This document shows, piece by piece, positions 17,088 to 23,146 of a stretch of 23,146 nt of DNA. The stretch's first letter is position 1, and each line of letters opens with the position of its first letter. The notes beneath the pieces were generated by a model, which was given only the letters and a program-made list of their open reading frames with translations, was not told the DNA's origin and did not search any database. Both the position numbers and the translations under genes were made by a program. The stretch covers positions 1 to 23,146 of the forward strand of contig JAMPFS010000044.1 in the NCBI GenBank assembly GCA_023664325.1, read 5' to 3'. The DNA is from Clostridium sp. (lineage in GTDB: Bacteria > Bacillota > Clostridia > Lachnospirales > Lachnospiraceae).

Positions 17088-17729
17088 TTATTGGTTGCTG
17101 CCCGTGATGGTTCCATCGGTATTGCTGTTAGAACGGCTGCCGCTTGCAGTGCCGCTTGTAGTGCCAGTGCCGGTTCCACGGCTGCCGCTTGTAGTGCCGG
17201 TGCCGGTTCCACGGCTGCCGCTTGTAGTGCCGGTGCCGGTTGTCATTCCACTTTCTGCACCCGGATATTCATTTATTTTGCCGTTTGCATCCTTACGGTA
17301 AATCATGCCGGAGGTGGCATCTACATAAAATTCACCGAACAGGGAACCATTTTTATCACTGCTGGTATCATACAGGTTAAAGCGGTAGCCCTTTGAGCCC
17401 TCCTGATAGTCATTCAGATTCTGGTCTTCGTCACGGATTTCAAAGTTGGCATCTGCATGATAGGAACTCATGGTATCCATAAAATAATCATGCGCATCCC
17501 TGTAATTATCGAATCCGCCATTTCCAACCAAATCATCTACTGCATTGCCCACACCGTCTGCCACATCCTTTACAGCATCACCGGCATCATCTACAACATC
17601 CTCAATTACATTATTATCATTGTTACCGCTGGTGGATCCTGTTGTGGTATTCTTACCACAGCCGGTCATGGAAAGGCAGACCGCCATACCTAAAGTAACA
17701 AGACTAAGATAATTTCTTATTTTTCGCAT
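17088..17729 (-). CDS. Lipoprotein with C-terminal Gly/Thr/Ser repeats, unknown function
   Basis: 213 residues from the ATG at 17729, which has an AAGGAG site 8 nt upstream. A longer frame from 17834 lacks one. The signal peptide ends in a lipobox, LSMTGC, with C24 as the likely lipidated residue. A short Asn/Asp linker is followed by an acidic amphipathic stretch (VIEDVVDDAGDAVKDVADGV). A globular domain of about 90 residues (YRDAHDYFMDTMSSYHADAN to the region of GEFYVDATSG) follows; I do not recognise it. The last 55 residues are near-perfect repeats of GTGTTSGSR, encoded by a 33-bp DNA repeat. It should be anchored on the outer face of the membrane, with the repeat tail acting as a flexible extension. 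It lies 117 bp after the deacetylase-like gene on the same strand with no clear terminator between, so the two may be co-transcribed. Confidence 0.85.
   Translation of the reverse strand: MRKIRNYLSLVTLGMAVCLSMTGCGKNTTTGSTSGNNDNNVIEDVVDDAGDAVKDVADGVGNAVDDLVGNGGFDNYRDAHDYFMDTMSSYHADANFEIRDEDQNLNDYQEGSKGYRFNLYDTSSDKNGSLFGEFYVDATSGMIYRKDANGKINEYPGAESGMTTGTGTTSGSRGTGTGTTSGSRGTGTGTTSGTASGSRSNSNTDGTITGSNQ
17151..17241 (-). repeat. 33-bp in-frame tandem repeat in the lipoprotein gene
   Basis: The motif starting GCCGCTTGTAGTGCC (plus strand) begins at 17151, 17184 and 17217, an exact 33-bp period. The first two copies are complete; the third matches for 25 nt. Copies differ by one base (A or G). A partial related unit lies just before, at about 17135. 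The length is a multiple of three, so changes in copy number would keep the frame. Confidence 0.9.
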
Positions 17730-17757
17730 TGTTTGCACTCCTTCTATGTTGTTTTTT

Positions 17758-17792
17758 ATGCACATATGTGCGCATGAGTGTTTGTCACTCAT
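17758..17792 (-). promoter_or_regulatory. Adjacent palindrome and hairpin upstream of the lipoprotein gene
   Basis: GCACATATGTGC (17760-17771) is a perfect 12-bp palindrome. Directly next to it ATGAGTG and CACTCAT (17774-17792) form a 7-bp stem with a 5-nt loop. Both lie between the deacetylase-like and lipoprotein genes. No T tract follows on the minus strand, so this is not a terminator. An operator or a leader RNA structure is possible. Confidence 0.4.
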
Positions 17793-17846
17793 CTGTCTTC
17801 TGTAGTATGTTCCTTTCTTTCCAAACCTATACATTTTTTAATCATG

Positions 17847-18620
17847 TTATCTTTTAAATTGTCTGCCTGTATGGTCAAGCTTATAATCCTCTGTATAAAT
17901 AAGGTCAGAAACAAGTACAAAGGAGTATCCCTGGTTTTCCAAATTAGTCAACATAACATCAAGCGCATCTTTTGTATAGGTTGCGCCGTTATGCAGTAAA
18001 ATAATGCTTCCGTTTTCTAAATTTTTATGCTCGCATACGGTGCGGATAATGGAGTCTACACCGTAGTCTTTCCAGTCTAAGCTGTCTACGGACATATTAA
18101 TGGACATATAGCCAAGACTTTTTGCAACCTCTACAACCTGATCATTCCAGTCACTATAGGGAGCCCGAAACAGTGTCATGTCTTTTTGAATGAGTTTGTA
18201 TACGGCGTCATGGCATTCTTTTATCTCTGTTGCCATTTCCTCCTGGGAGATTTGAGGCATATGTTTATGCGAATTGCCGTGGTTTGCAATTTCGTGGCCG
18301 GCAGCGTCTATCGCTTTGATGGCATCCGGATTTTTTTGAACCCAGTCGCCGGTGACAAAAAAGGTGGAGGGAGCATTGTGTTTTTTTAAAATACGGAGAA
18401 TATCTGCGAGATCCTCCGTTCCCCAGGCGCTGTCAAAAGTAAGGGCTATGACGTTTTTATCAGTATCCACGCTGTATATGGGGAGTTCGCTGTACGAAAA
18501 CACAGAGGTGGAAAGGACAGAGTCCGGTACAGAATGGGTATTTAATCCATAGATGGAAACAAGCAGCAGCAGGATTAAAGACATATATTTCATAATGGAA
18601 ACAGAAGTATTAGATGGCAT
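17847..18620 (-). CDS. PdaB-like polysaccharide deacetylase (NodB homology domain)
   Basis: 257 residues from the ATG at 18620 (AAGG 6 nt upstream). The frame is open to 18728, but the extra stretch lacks a ribosome binding site and overlaps a terminator. One N-terminal helix at about 12-27 acts as an uncleaved anchor or signal peptide. The NodB domain shows motif 1 TFDSAWGTED (D63), motif 2 HGNSHKH (H114, H118), motif 3 FRAPY (R152), motif 4 DSLDW and motif 5 ILLHNG (H210). Motif 1 departs from the classic TFDD, with Ser at position 64, as in the sporulation protein PdaB (TFDISWG). The enzyme would remove acetyl groups from a cell-wall or spore glycan outside the membrane, if metal binding is retained. 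A sporulation role is inferred from the motif only. No good sigma-A promoter was found. Confidence 0.85.
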   Translation of the reverse strand: MPSNTSVSIMKYMSLILLLLVSIYGLNTHSVPDSVLSTSVFSYSELPIYSVDTDKNVIALTFDSAWGTEDLADILRILKKHNAPSTFFVTGDWVQKNPDAIKAIDAAGHEIANHGNSHKHMPQISQEEMATEIKECHDAVYKLIQKDMTLFRAPYSDWNDQVVEVAKSLGYMSINMSVDSLDWKDYGVDSIIRTVCEHKNLENGSIILLHNGATYTKDALDVMLTNLENQGYSFVLVSDLIYTEDYKLDHTGRQFKR

Positions 18621-18683
18621 AGTACACCTTGACAAAGGAATTTTACCTATAGTATATGCAAAAAGGCATAAGAAAAGAATGGC

Positions 18684-18719
18684 ATAAATAAAACCGGGGC
18701 TTTTGAACAGCCTCGGTTT
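18684..18719 (-). terminator. Intrinsic terminator after the DUF4870-like gene
   Basis: On the minus strand AAACCGAGGC (18719-18710) pairs with GCCCCGGTTT (18700-18691), with one mismatch and a 9-nt loop. The T-rich run TTTTATTTAT follows. It lies 32 bp after the stop codon. Confidence 0.85.
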
Positions 18720-18751
18720 ATGAAACAAGCCTATTTGTAGAATGCCATACG

Positions 18752-19021
18752 CTATTTGATAAGCTTAATGCTGCCAATGACCGGAACCGGCTTTTCTTCT
18801 TCATTGATCGCAGAAACCAGTCCCATTACCCAGCAGATCAGCATAAACACGTCCCAAAGCCAGCCAATGCATGGAATGATGGCGCCAATTAATGTGAATA
18901 AATAGATCACTAATGCCTGGTTAATGTGGAATTTGGCACCCTCCTTATCACCGGCGATGATAGCGATGAGTAAACCAATCCATGTAATATAAGCAACGAT
19001 GCCTGTTATTCTTTTGTCCAT
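18752..19021 (-). CDS. Small three-helix membrane protein, DUF4870/Tic20-like
   Basis: 89 residues with a strong GAGGAGGA ribosome binding site 7 nt before the ATG at 19021. An out-of-frame ATG at 19025 is ignored. Hydrophobic helices lie at about 6-23, 36-54 and 56-73. The loop after the first helix carries EGAKFHINQALVIY, which resembles the polar-His-Asn-Gln motif of DUF4870 and Tic20-like proteins (usually F-H-x-x-Q). The C-terminal tail is charged (NEEEKPVP) and probably cytoplasmic. Known members of this group are small integral membrane proteins of unclear function. The gene has its own promoter, shared back to back with the 381-residue gene, and a good terminator, so it is monocistronic. 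The family call is moderately sure. Confidence 0.8.
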   Translation of the reverse strand: MDKRITGIVAYITWIGLLIAIIAGDKEGAKFHINQALVIYLFTLIGAIIPCIGWLWDVFMLICWVMGLVSAINEEEKPVPVIGSIKLIK

Positions 19022-19050
19022 TCATGAATCCTCCTCTGTTTTTATAACAT

Positions 19051-19079
19051 ACTATATAACAAAACAGATGAAAAGGCAA
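19051..19079 (-). promoter_or_regulatory. Promoter of the DUF4870-like gene
   Basis: On the minus strand TTGCCT (19079-19074), 17 bp, TATAGT (19056-19051). The match is 4/6 and 5/6. It is divergent from the plus-strand promoter at 19098-19126. Confidence 0.55.
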
Positions 19080-19097
19080 ATAAAATGTAAAAATATA

Positions 19098-19126
19098 CTG
19101 AAAAAAAATGATATCTGGTGTACAAT
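19098..19126 (+). promoter_or_regulatory. Promoter of the 381-residue membrane protein gene
   Basis: CTGAAA (19098-19103), 17 bp, TACAAT (19121-19126). The -35 matches at four positions and the -10 at five. The leader would be about 50 nt before the ATG at 19183. Confidence 0.5.
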
Positions 19127-19182
19127 AAAAGCAGCGGAAATGGATGATGGAATAATTGGCATATGCAGGTGGAGGTGTGAAC

Positions 19183-20328
19183 ATGAAACGTATATGGAAT
19201 GCGCTGCGTTATGGGGATTCAGAGACAAGAAAGTGCATTGGAAGCGTGATATTTTTTTCGGTATTGGGAATTGCAATGATTCTTGTAGCCGGCATTTTCG
19301 GTCAGTTTTATCTTTTTATAGTGGGTATGATTGCAGGTGTTGTGGCAATCGTTGACTCCCAGTCCTTCACTCTGGTAGATAGTGATTTTGTGGCAGAGAC
19401 CGGCAAACATGGGGAGAAGGATTCCGTTATGACGGTATCTGTGATAAAGAGTGGCGCATCATCTGCAAATGCGCAGCCGGATGAGAAAAAGGCTCCCACT
19501 GATTCTGTGGGGCAAGAGGTTTCAAAACAAAAAGAGAACAACTCCATAAAAGCGGAGAAACAGAAGGAAGCCGAGAGGAAACAACCGGAAGCAGAGGTGG
19601 ATTTGTCTCATTATAACGAGCGTGTACTCAAAAAAATAAAACGGAAATACCGTGTACGCAGGGATCACCGGCCGGTATTGATTGATAATTCCAAATCATA
19701 CCGAATTAAAGAATGTCCGGCATTTATATGGCGCATACATAATAAGGTTTACCTGCTTTTGCTTGAAAAAGAACCGCGCCGTATCAGTATTTCCAGGGAT
19801 TTGATCCGGCATGTGGATTATGTGCCGAAGGTACAGGCAAATCGTAAAATGGAATATCAGGCTTTTCGCAAGGAGAATATGGTAACCGGTGTGTTTAAGG
19901 AATATCTGCCGGATTATTTTGAGTCGAAGACAAAAAATGGGAAACAGAAATACAAAAACCTTTATCAGATTTATCCCGATATCCAGTTTTCAAACCGTTC
20001 CATTTTTGATGTGATGGATCTGCTGTATTTGAATTTTATGCCGGAAGATAAGGTGACAAAGTCAGATAAGGTGAATGGTTTTTTTAAACGTATTTATGCA
20101 GCCAATATACTGTTCAAAGACCGGGTTTACGATATCAGGGAATATAAGGAGGTTGTAGAACAGGCTCTAAAAGATATGTGTTATGCGGAAGTACCGGCAA
20201 AAGAGTTTGAGATTACATTAGAGAATCTTGTAAAATCGAGATTGATTTCACAGGAATATGCAGACTACTATACAGAGGTTCGGAAAAAGTTAGGTAAAAA
20301 AACGGTGTCAGTGACCTATAGCCGTTAG
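19183..20328 (+). CDS. Membrane-anchored protein of unknown function (381 residues)
   Basis: The ATG at 19183 follows a GGTGGAGG ribosome binding site. The frame is open to a TTG at 19156, which has no such site. A 17-residue N-terminus precedes two hydrophobic helices at about 18-39 and 41-58. Residues 75-150 are a charged, low-complexity linker (Lys, Glu, Gln, Ala), and residues 150-381 form a basic, probably globular domain. Visible landmarks in it are VLKKIKRKYRVRR, ECPAFIWRIHNKVYLLLLEKEPRRI, and a helical C-terminal part (EFEITLENLVKSRLI). No catalytic motif is recognised, and the domain matches nothing I know. The basic domain is likely in the cytoplasm and could bind nucleic acid or lipid head groups, but this is speculative. 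The stop codon sits in a terminator stem shared with the convergent gene. Confidence 0.8.
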   Translation: MKRIWNALRYGDSETRKCIGSVIFFSVLGIAMILVAGIFGQFYLFIVGMIAGVVAIVDSQSFTLVDSDFVAETGKHGEKDSVMTVSVIKSGASSANAQPDEKKAPTDSVGQEVSKQKENNSIKAEKQKEAERKQPEAEVDLSHYNERVLKKIKRKYRVRRDHRPVLIDNSKSYRIKECPAFIWRIHNKVYLLLLEKEPRRISISRDLIRHVDYVPKVQANRKMEYQAFRKENMVTGVFKEYLPDYFESKTKNGKQKYKNLYQIYPDIQFSNRSIFDVMDLLYLNFMPEDKVTKSDKVNGFFKRIYAANILFKDRVYDIREYKEVVEQALKDMCYAEVPAKEFEITLENLVKSRLISQEYADYYTEVRKKLGKKTVSVTYSR

Positions 20329-20347
20329 GTCACTAGCGCTGTTTTTT
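20296..20347. terminator. Bidirectional intrinsic terminator inside two overlapping coding ends
   Basis: AGTGACCTA (20310-20318) pairs with TAGGTCACT (20326-20334) around a 7-nt loop. Beyond one C/A mismatch, pairing continues through GGTGT with GCGCT (including G-T pairs) to C/G and an A tract facing a T tract (20297-20302 with 20342-20347). Each strand thus ends its stem in a run of six or seven Ts. Both stop codons lie within this element. Confidence 0.85.
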
Positions 20348-21152
20348 GTACTAATATATTTAAGTGTTCTTCAAAACATACACCGTCATTGATTGGAATA
20401 TTTTGTTTTTCAGCGCTTTCTAAACACGTAACGATAAAACGGGCGGCAGTCTGTACGGCCTCCTTCAATGGAATGTTATGTAAACTTAATCCGGCTACGA
20501 TGGATGCAAATACATCACCGGTTCCCGGGCGTAGTGGTAACACCTTTTTCTCATATAATATATCAAAACTTCCATTTTCATAGATGGCATTTCCGATCAT
20601 ATCCTCTTTTTCCACTCCGGTTACGATAATTTGCGCAGGGCCATTTTTTGCCAGAGTCTGGCACATTTTTTCAATTTCAGCAGCATGAATATGTTCATGA
20701 TATTTCCGGTTTGTCAAAAGACACAGTTCCGTCAGGTTAGGGGTGGTAAGCGTGGCATGGCATACCAGTTTTTGCATGCTTTCACACATTTCTCTTGTGT
20801 ATGAGTCGTAAATCATGCCATGATCTCCCATAACCGGATCAACTACAATCTGTGAAAAAGAAAAGTGATCCAGCATATCGCGAATAATAGAAAGCTGTTC
20901 TTTTGAACCCAAAAAGCCTGTATAAATGCCGTCAAAGCTTAAGTGAAGCTGATTCCATTTGTCCAGATATTCGCTCATATAAGGAGTAAAATCCAGCATA
21001 CTGTAATCCGGGTATTCGGTATGATTAGACAGGATTGCAGTCGGAAGGATGCCGCACTGGATCCGCATGGCAGACAAGATGGGGAGCGCGACGGTAACGG
21101 AACAGCGTCCAAAGCCGGATATATCGTTTACAATTGCAATTTTCTTTTGCAT
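20325..21152 (-). CDS. pdxK: Pyridoxamine/pyridoxal kinase (ribokinase superfamily)
   Basis: 275 residues from the ATG at 21152, with AAAGGAG 7 nt upstream. A longer frame from 21194 covers the promoter. The N-terminal IAIVNDISGFGRCS is the substrate-side motif of the PdxK/PdxY group. VVDPVMGD (103-110), TPNLTE (137-142) and the anion hole and base GTGD (210-213, D213 catalytic) are all in place. The length matches known family members. The enzyme uses ATP to phosphorylate vitamin B6 vitamers (pyridoxal, pyridoxamine, pyridoxine), feeding PLP salvage in the cytoplasm. Which vitamer it prefers, and whether pdxK or pdxY is the better symbol, cannot be told. It has a consensus-like promoter and is divergent from a PLP-dependent aminotransferase. 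Its last four bases overlap the end of the convergent 381-residue gene. Confidence 0.9.
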   Translation of the reverse strand: MQKKIAIVNDISGFGRCSVTVALPILSAMRIQCGILPTAILSNHTEYPDYSMLDFTPYMSEYLDKWNQLHLSFDGIYTGFLGSKEQLSIIRDMLDHFSFSQIVVDPVMGDHGMIYDSYTREMCESMQKLVCHATLTTPNLTELCLLTNRKYHEHIHAAEIEKMCQTLAKNGPAQIIVTGVEKEDMIGNAIYENGSFDILYEKKVLPLRPGTGDVFASIVAGLSLHNIPLKEAVQTAARFIVTCLESAEKQNIPINDGVCFEEHLNILVQKTALVT

Positions 21153-21177
21153 AATGACTCCTTTCAAATTCGGCTTT

Positions 21178-21207
21178 ATTATACGGCATTTCATGTTGGT
21201 TTATCAA
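21178..21207 (-). promoter_or_regulatory. Promoter of the pyridoxamine kinase gene
   Basis: On the minus strand TTGATA (21207-21202), 18 bp, TATAAT (21183-21178). The -10 is perfect and the -35 matches five of six. Start of transcription would be near 21172, about 20 nt before the ATG. Confidence 0.7.
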
Positions 21208-21274
21208 TAGATTTTCTTCTTTTCTTTTATTTTCTTTGAATTTTGCCTGTGCAATCTCCGGTATCCGAAAATCC

Positions 21275-21386
21275 GGCTATAGCCATCGCTATGCCTTTGT
21301 AAAAAACTGGCACTGTTTAAAAAGTAAAAACTGGATATTTTAAAAGTGCCAATGTGGGAGTATGATACAGAACATAAGACGTCTTA
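21275..21386. promoter_or_regulatory. Palindrome-rich control region between pyridoxamine kinase and aminotransferase genes
   Basis: GGCTATAGCC (21275-21284) is a perfect palindrome. GGCACT plus TTTAAAA (21309-21322, one bulged G) pairs with TTTTAAA and AGTGCC (21338-21350). TAAGACGTCTTA (21375-21386) is a perfect 12-bp palindrome just before the aminotransferase ribosome binding site. TATGAT (21361-21366) may be the -10 box of that gene; no good -35 is seen. The last palindrome would lie at the transcription start, a typical operator position. Confidence 0.4.
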
Positions 21387-21411
21387 AAAAATAGATAGAG
21401 AGGATGAAACT

Positions 21412-22521
21412 ATGTATAAGATGATGACACCGGGACCAACTATGGTCGCAGAAAATGTTAGAATGGCAAGAAGTATGGAGACAGGAAATCCGGATTTGGA
21501 TTTCGATTTTTATGACTATTATAAAGAGACATGTGAATTGTACAGCAGTCTCTTACACACGAAAAATGAGAGCCTGATCCTTAGCGGGGAGGGGATCCTG
21601 GGCTTGGAGGCAGCAGTGGCTTCCCTGACAGAGCTGGGAGACAGGGTACTGGTTTTAGATAATGGCGTATTTGGCAAGGGCTTTGCCGATTTTGTAAGTT
21701 TATATGGCGGCAATCCGGTTTTGTATACCACGGACTATAAAAGAGAAATTGAGATAGAACCGTTAAGAAGGTTTTTGGAAGAGGATGCTGCTTTTAAGTA
21801 TGCAACGGTTGTGCATTGTGATACGCCAAGCGGTATGTTAAATGATATTGCTGCTATTTGTCCGCTGTTAAAGGAGTACGGCATCTTAACTGTGGTAGAT
21901 TCTGTATCCGGTATGTTTGGGAATGAGGTCAATGTGGACGAATCGAAAATTGACATTCTCTGCGGAGGCTCCCAAAAGGCAATTTCCTGTCCGATTGGAC
22001 TTACCCTTGTGACTGTGAGCGAGGATGCAAAGCAGATGATGGAAAACCGAAAGACAAAGATTCCATCCTTCTATGCGAATCTTTTGACGTTTAAAAATTA
22101 TTATGAAAATAAGTGGTTTCCGTATTCCATGCCAATTAGTGATATTTATGGTTTGCGGCAGGCATTGGAAAATATAAAAACGGATGCAGATTTTTTAAAG
22201 CGTCATGAGAAAATTGCGGCTGCAACAAGGCAGGTTTTGACACGCGCAGGATTAAAATTATATGCGGAAAACGGATATTCCAATACGGTTACAGTCTTTA
22301 CTGTTCCGGGCGGTGTTACGGCAGCAGAGATTTTAAGGATTATGCGTGAGGACTACAATATTATGCTTGCCGGATCTTTTGATGTTATGGCGGGTGAGGT
22401 GATTCGGATTGGACACATGGGTTACAACTGTACCGAGGAAAATATAAAAGAAACGCTGCATGCATTGGATGGTACTTTGAGAAAACTGGGCGTGGATCTG
22501 GTGGTTCCATTGGAGGGATAA
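21412..22521 (+). CDS. Class V aminotransferase, alanine-glyoxylate/serine-pyruvate type
   Basis: 369 residues with a GAGAGG ribosome binding site. The family signature is clear: TPGPT at the start (6-10), SGEGILGLEAA (58-68, the phosphate-binding start), H135 in HCDTPSG, D163 in VVDSVSG, and the PLP lysine K189 in GSQK. IRIGHMG near the C-terminus carries the conserved Arg that binds the substrate carboxylate. The fold type I enzyme moves amino groups to a keto acid such as glyoxylate or pyruvate in the cytoplasm. Relatives include serine-glyoxylate and 2-aminoethylphosphonate aminotransferases and PucG-like purine catabolic enzymes. The substrate cannot be fixed here, since no pathway genes flank it. 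The divergent pyridoxamine kinase could supply its cofactor. Confidence 0.9.
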   Translation: MYKMMTPGPTMVAENVRMARSMETGNPDLDFDFYDYYKETCELYSSLLHTKNESLILSGEGILGLEAAVASLTELGDRVLVLDNGVFGKGFADFVSLYGGNPVLYTTDYKREIEIEPLRRFLEEDAAFKYATVVHCDTPSGMLNDIAAICPLLKEYGILTVVDSVSGMFGNEVNVDESKIDILCGGSQKAISCPIGLTLVTVSEDAKQMMENRKTKIPSFYANLLTFKNYYENKWFPYSMPISDIYGLRQALENIKTDADFLKRHEKIAAATRQVLTRAGLKLYAENGYSNTVTVFTVPGGVTAAEILRIMREDYNIMLAGSFDVMAGEVIRIGHMGYNCTEENIKETLHALDGTLRKLGVDLVVPLEG

Positions 22522-22522
22522 T

Positions 22523-22591
22523 ATGTTATCATACGGTGGAATTGGATTGACAAATCGGGCAAAACTGTATATAATTCCCGTCATATAACAT
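22523..22591. repeat. Imperfect inverted repeat framing a promoter
   Basis: The left arm (22523-22543) begins ATGTTAT, has ACGG in the middle and ends GAATT. The right arm (22573-22591), read on the other strand, has the same three blocks in the same order. Between blocks are a three-base mismatch and a two-base gap: 16 of 21 positions agree. The arms are 29 bp apart and enclose the promoter at 22547-22575. Confidence 0.5.
22547..22575 (+). promoter_or_regulatory. Perfect consensus sigma-A promoter of the flavodoxin pair
   Basis: TTGACA (22547-22552), 17 bp, TATAAT (22570-22575): both boxes and the spacer are exactly consensus. Such a promoter would be strong unless repressed. The start would be near 22582, about 38 nt before the ATG at 22620. 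Confidence 0.85.
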
Positions 22592-22619
22592 GAATTATAT
22601 TATAAGAAGGGAAGCGGAT

Positions 22620-23108
22620 ATGAAAGTAATTTTACACGATTTGGATACACAGTATCATGAAATACTGAACGGAAAATGTGATGAGATCATTTATGCAGAT
22701 GGGAAATATGCTCCCTGTCAGGGCTGTTTTGGCTGCTGGACGAAGCATCCGGCGGAATGTTTTATGAAAGACCGCCTGCAGCAGTCTTCCCGTGTGATCG
22801 GGCAGGCAGACGAATTTGTCATTATTACGGAAAATCTATACGGTACATATAGCCCCATGGTGAAAAATGTTCTTGACCGGAGCATTGGCATTTCCACGCC
22901 GCTCAGCACTTACCGTGGAAAGCAGATGCACCATACCCTGCGTTACGGAAAGCATAATTTATTCAAAGTAATTGTGTATGGTGATGTCACGGAACAGGAA
23001 CGGGAAACCTTTACCTATATGGCAGGCAGAAATGCAATCAATAATGGATTTGAAAAGTCCGAAGTGATTTTTTTAGATGATTTTTCCAGACTGGAGGATT
23101 TCGTATGA
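22620..23108 (+). CDS. Flavodoxin-fold protein with CxxCxxC motif (NADPH-dependent FMN reductase-like)
   Basis: 162 residues from the ATG at 22620, with an AAGGGA ribosome binding site. An ATG at 22590 lacks one and falls in the promoter leader. Residues 33-47 hold PCQGCFGCW plus a later Cys (C33, C36, C39, C47), a pattern seen in iron-sulfur flavoproteins and some NAD(P)H-dependent oxidoreductases. YGTYSPMVKNVLDRS (74-88) is the typical flavodoxin-fold loop around the flavin ring. The N-terminus (MKVILHDLDTQYHEILNG) lacks the usual Ser/Thr-rich phosphate-binding loop, so FMN binding may be altered or shared with the partner. The stop codon overlaps the start of the next flavodoxin-family gene (ATGA), so the two are coupled. 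Substrate and redox partner are unknown. Confidence 0.8.
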   Translation: MKVILHDLDTQYHEILNGKCDEIIYADGKYAPCQGCFGCWTKHPAECFMKDRLQQSSRVIGQADEFVIITENLYGTYSPMVKNVLDRSIGISTPLSTYRGKQMHHTLRYGKHNLFKVIVYGDVTEQERETFTYMAGRNAINNGFEKSEVIFLDDFSRLEDFV

Positions 23109-23146
23109 AAACAGTATTTATCAATTGCAGCCCGAAAAAAAGATTT
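23105..23146 (+). CDS. Flavodoxin-family protein, start only (cut by window edge)
   Basis: An ATG at 23105 overlaps the preceding stop codon (ATGA), and GGAGGA lies 6 nt upstream. Only 14 codons are present. FINCSPKKRF looks like the first strand and start of the phosphate-binding loop of flavodoxin-type NAD(P)H oxidoreductases (x-N-x-S-P-x-x). That is the part missing in its upstream partner. The rest lies outside the window. Confidence 0.6.
   Translation, partial: MKTVFINCSPKKRF

Noticed and set aside
17760..17792. Paired palindromes considered as a terminator for the deacetylase-like gene.
   Set aside because: The stems are followed by A-rich, not T-rich, sequence on the minus strand.
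21309..21350. Hairpin followed on the minus strand by six Ts, looking like a terminator.
   Set aside because: No minus-strand gene lies upstream of it, and the kinase promoter is downstream of it, so a terminator role has no obvious transcript. It is kept only as part of the control region.

Overview
The window looks like chromosomal DNA of a low-GC Clostridia, most likely a gut-type Lachnospiraceae. This rests on moderate-to-low GC, strong AGGAGG-type ribosome binding sites, sigma-A-like promoters, and gene content: a CBS-DRTGG family II pyrophosphatase, a D-lactate dehydrogenase, a PdaB-like deacetylase and an Rpn-type PD-(D/E)XK protein. No tRNA, rRNA, CRISPR array or intact insertion sequence was seen. 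Genus and species cannot be fixed from the sequence alone.

Layout. 1-361 (minus) is the N-terminal part of an Rpn/PD-(D/E)XK nuclease-transposase family protein cut by the window edge, followed by a 585-bp AT-rich gap with nested repeats. 947-1300 encodes a small two-helix membrane protein. 1301-1681 is an unusual leader: tandem extended -10 boxes, a long hairpin with a competing alternative fold, and a 77-bp tandem repeat. It precedes a six-gene, 12.3-kb collinear cluster (1682-13966): a secreted/membrane protein with a glutamine-amidotransferase-like domain, an ABC ATPase, an ABC-2-type permease, a coiled-coil membrane protein reminiscent of DUF4175, a MoxR AAA+ ATPase, a DUF58 protein and a 1494-residue protein with three VWA domains. 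That is seven coding sequences in all, counting the first secreted protein. Downstream are ldhA (plus), then ppaC, a repeat-bearing lipoprotein, a PdaB-like polysaccharide deacetylase and a small DUF4870-like membrane protein (all minus). After these come an unrecognised 381-residue membrane protein (plus), a pyridoxamine kinase (minus), a class V aminotransferase (plus), and two overlapping flavodoxin-family genes, the second cut by the right edge.

How the genes may work together. The central cluster is the most interesting part. The ABC exporter-like pair, the MoxR/DUF58 pair and the multi-VWA protein sit back to back with overlaps or short gaps, so they are probably one transcription unit. 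The positive-inside rule puts all three VWA domains of the large protein and the bulk of the first protein outside the membrane, with MoxR, DUF58 and the ABC ATPase inside. MoxR proteins are known as chaperone-like AAA+ ATPases that act with VWA proteins. A reasonable inference is a membrane-spanning complex that uses ATP to assemble, load or move something at the cell envelope. Its substrate cannot be read from the sequence. The pyridoxamine kinase and the PLP-dependent aminotransferase are divergent neighbours and may be linked through PLP supply. The remaining genes look like housekeeping or envelope functions with their own promoters and terminators.
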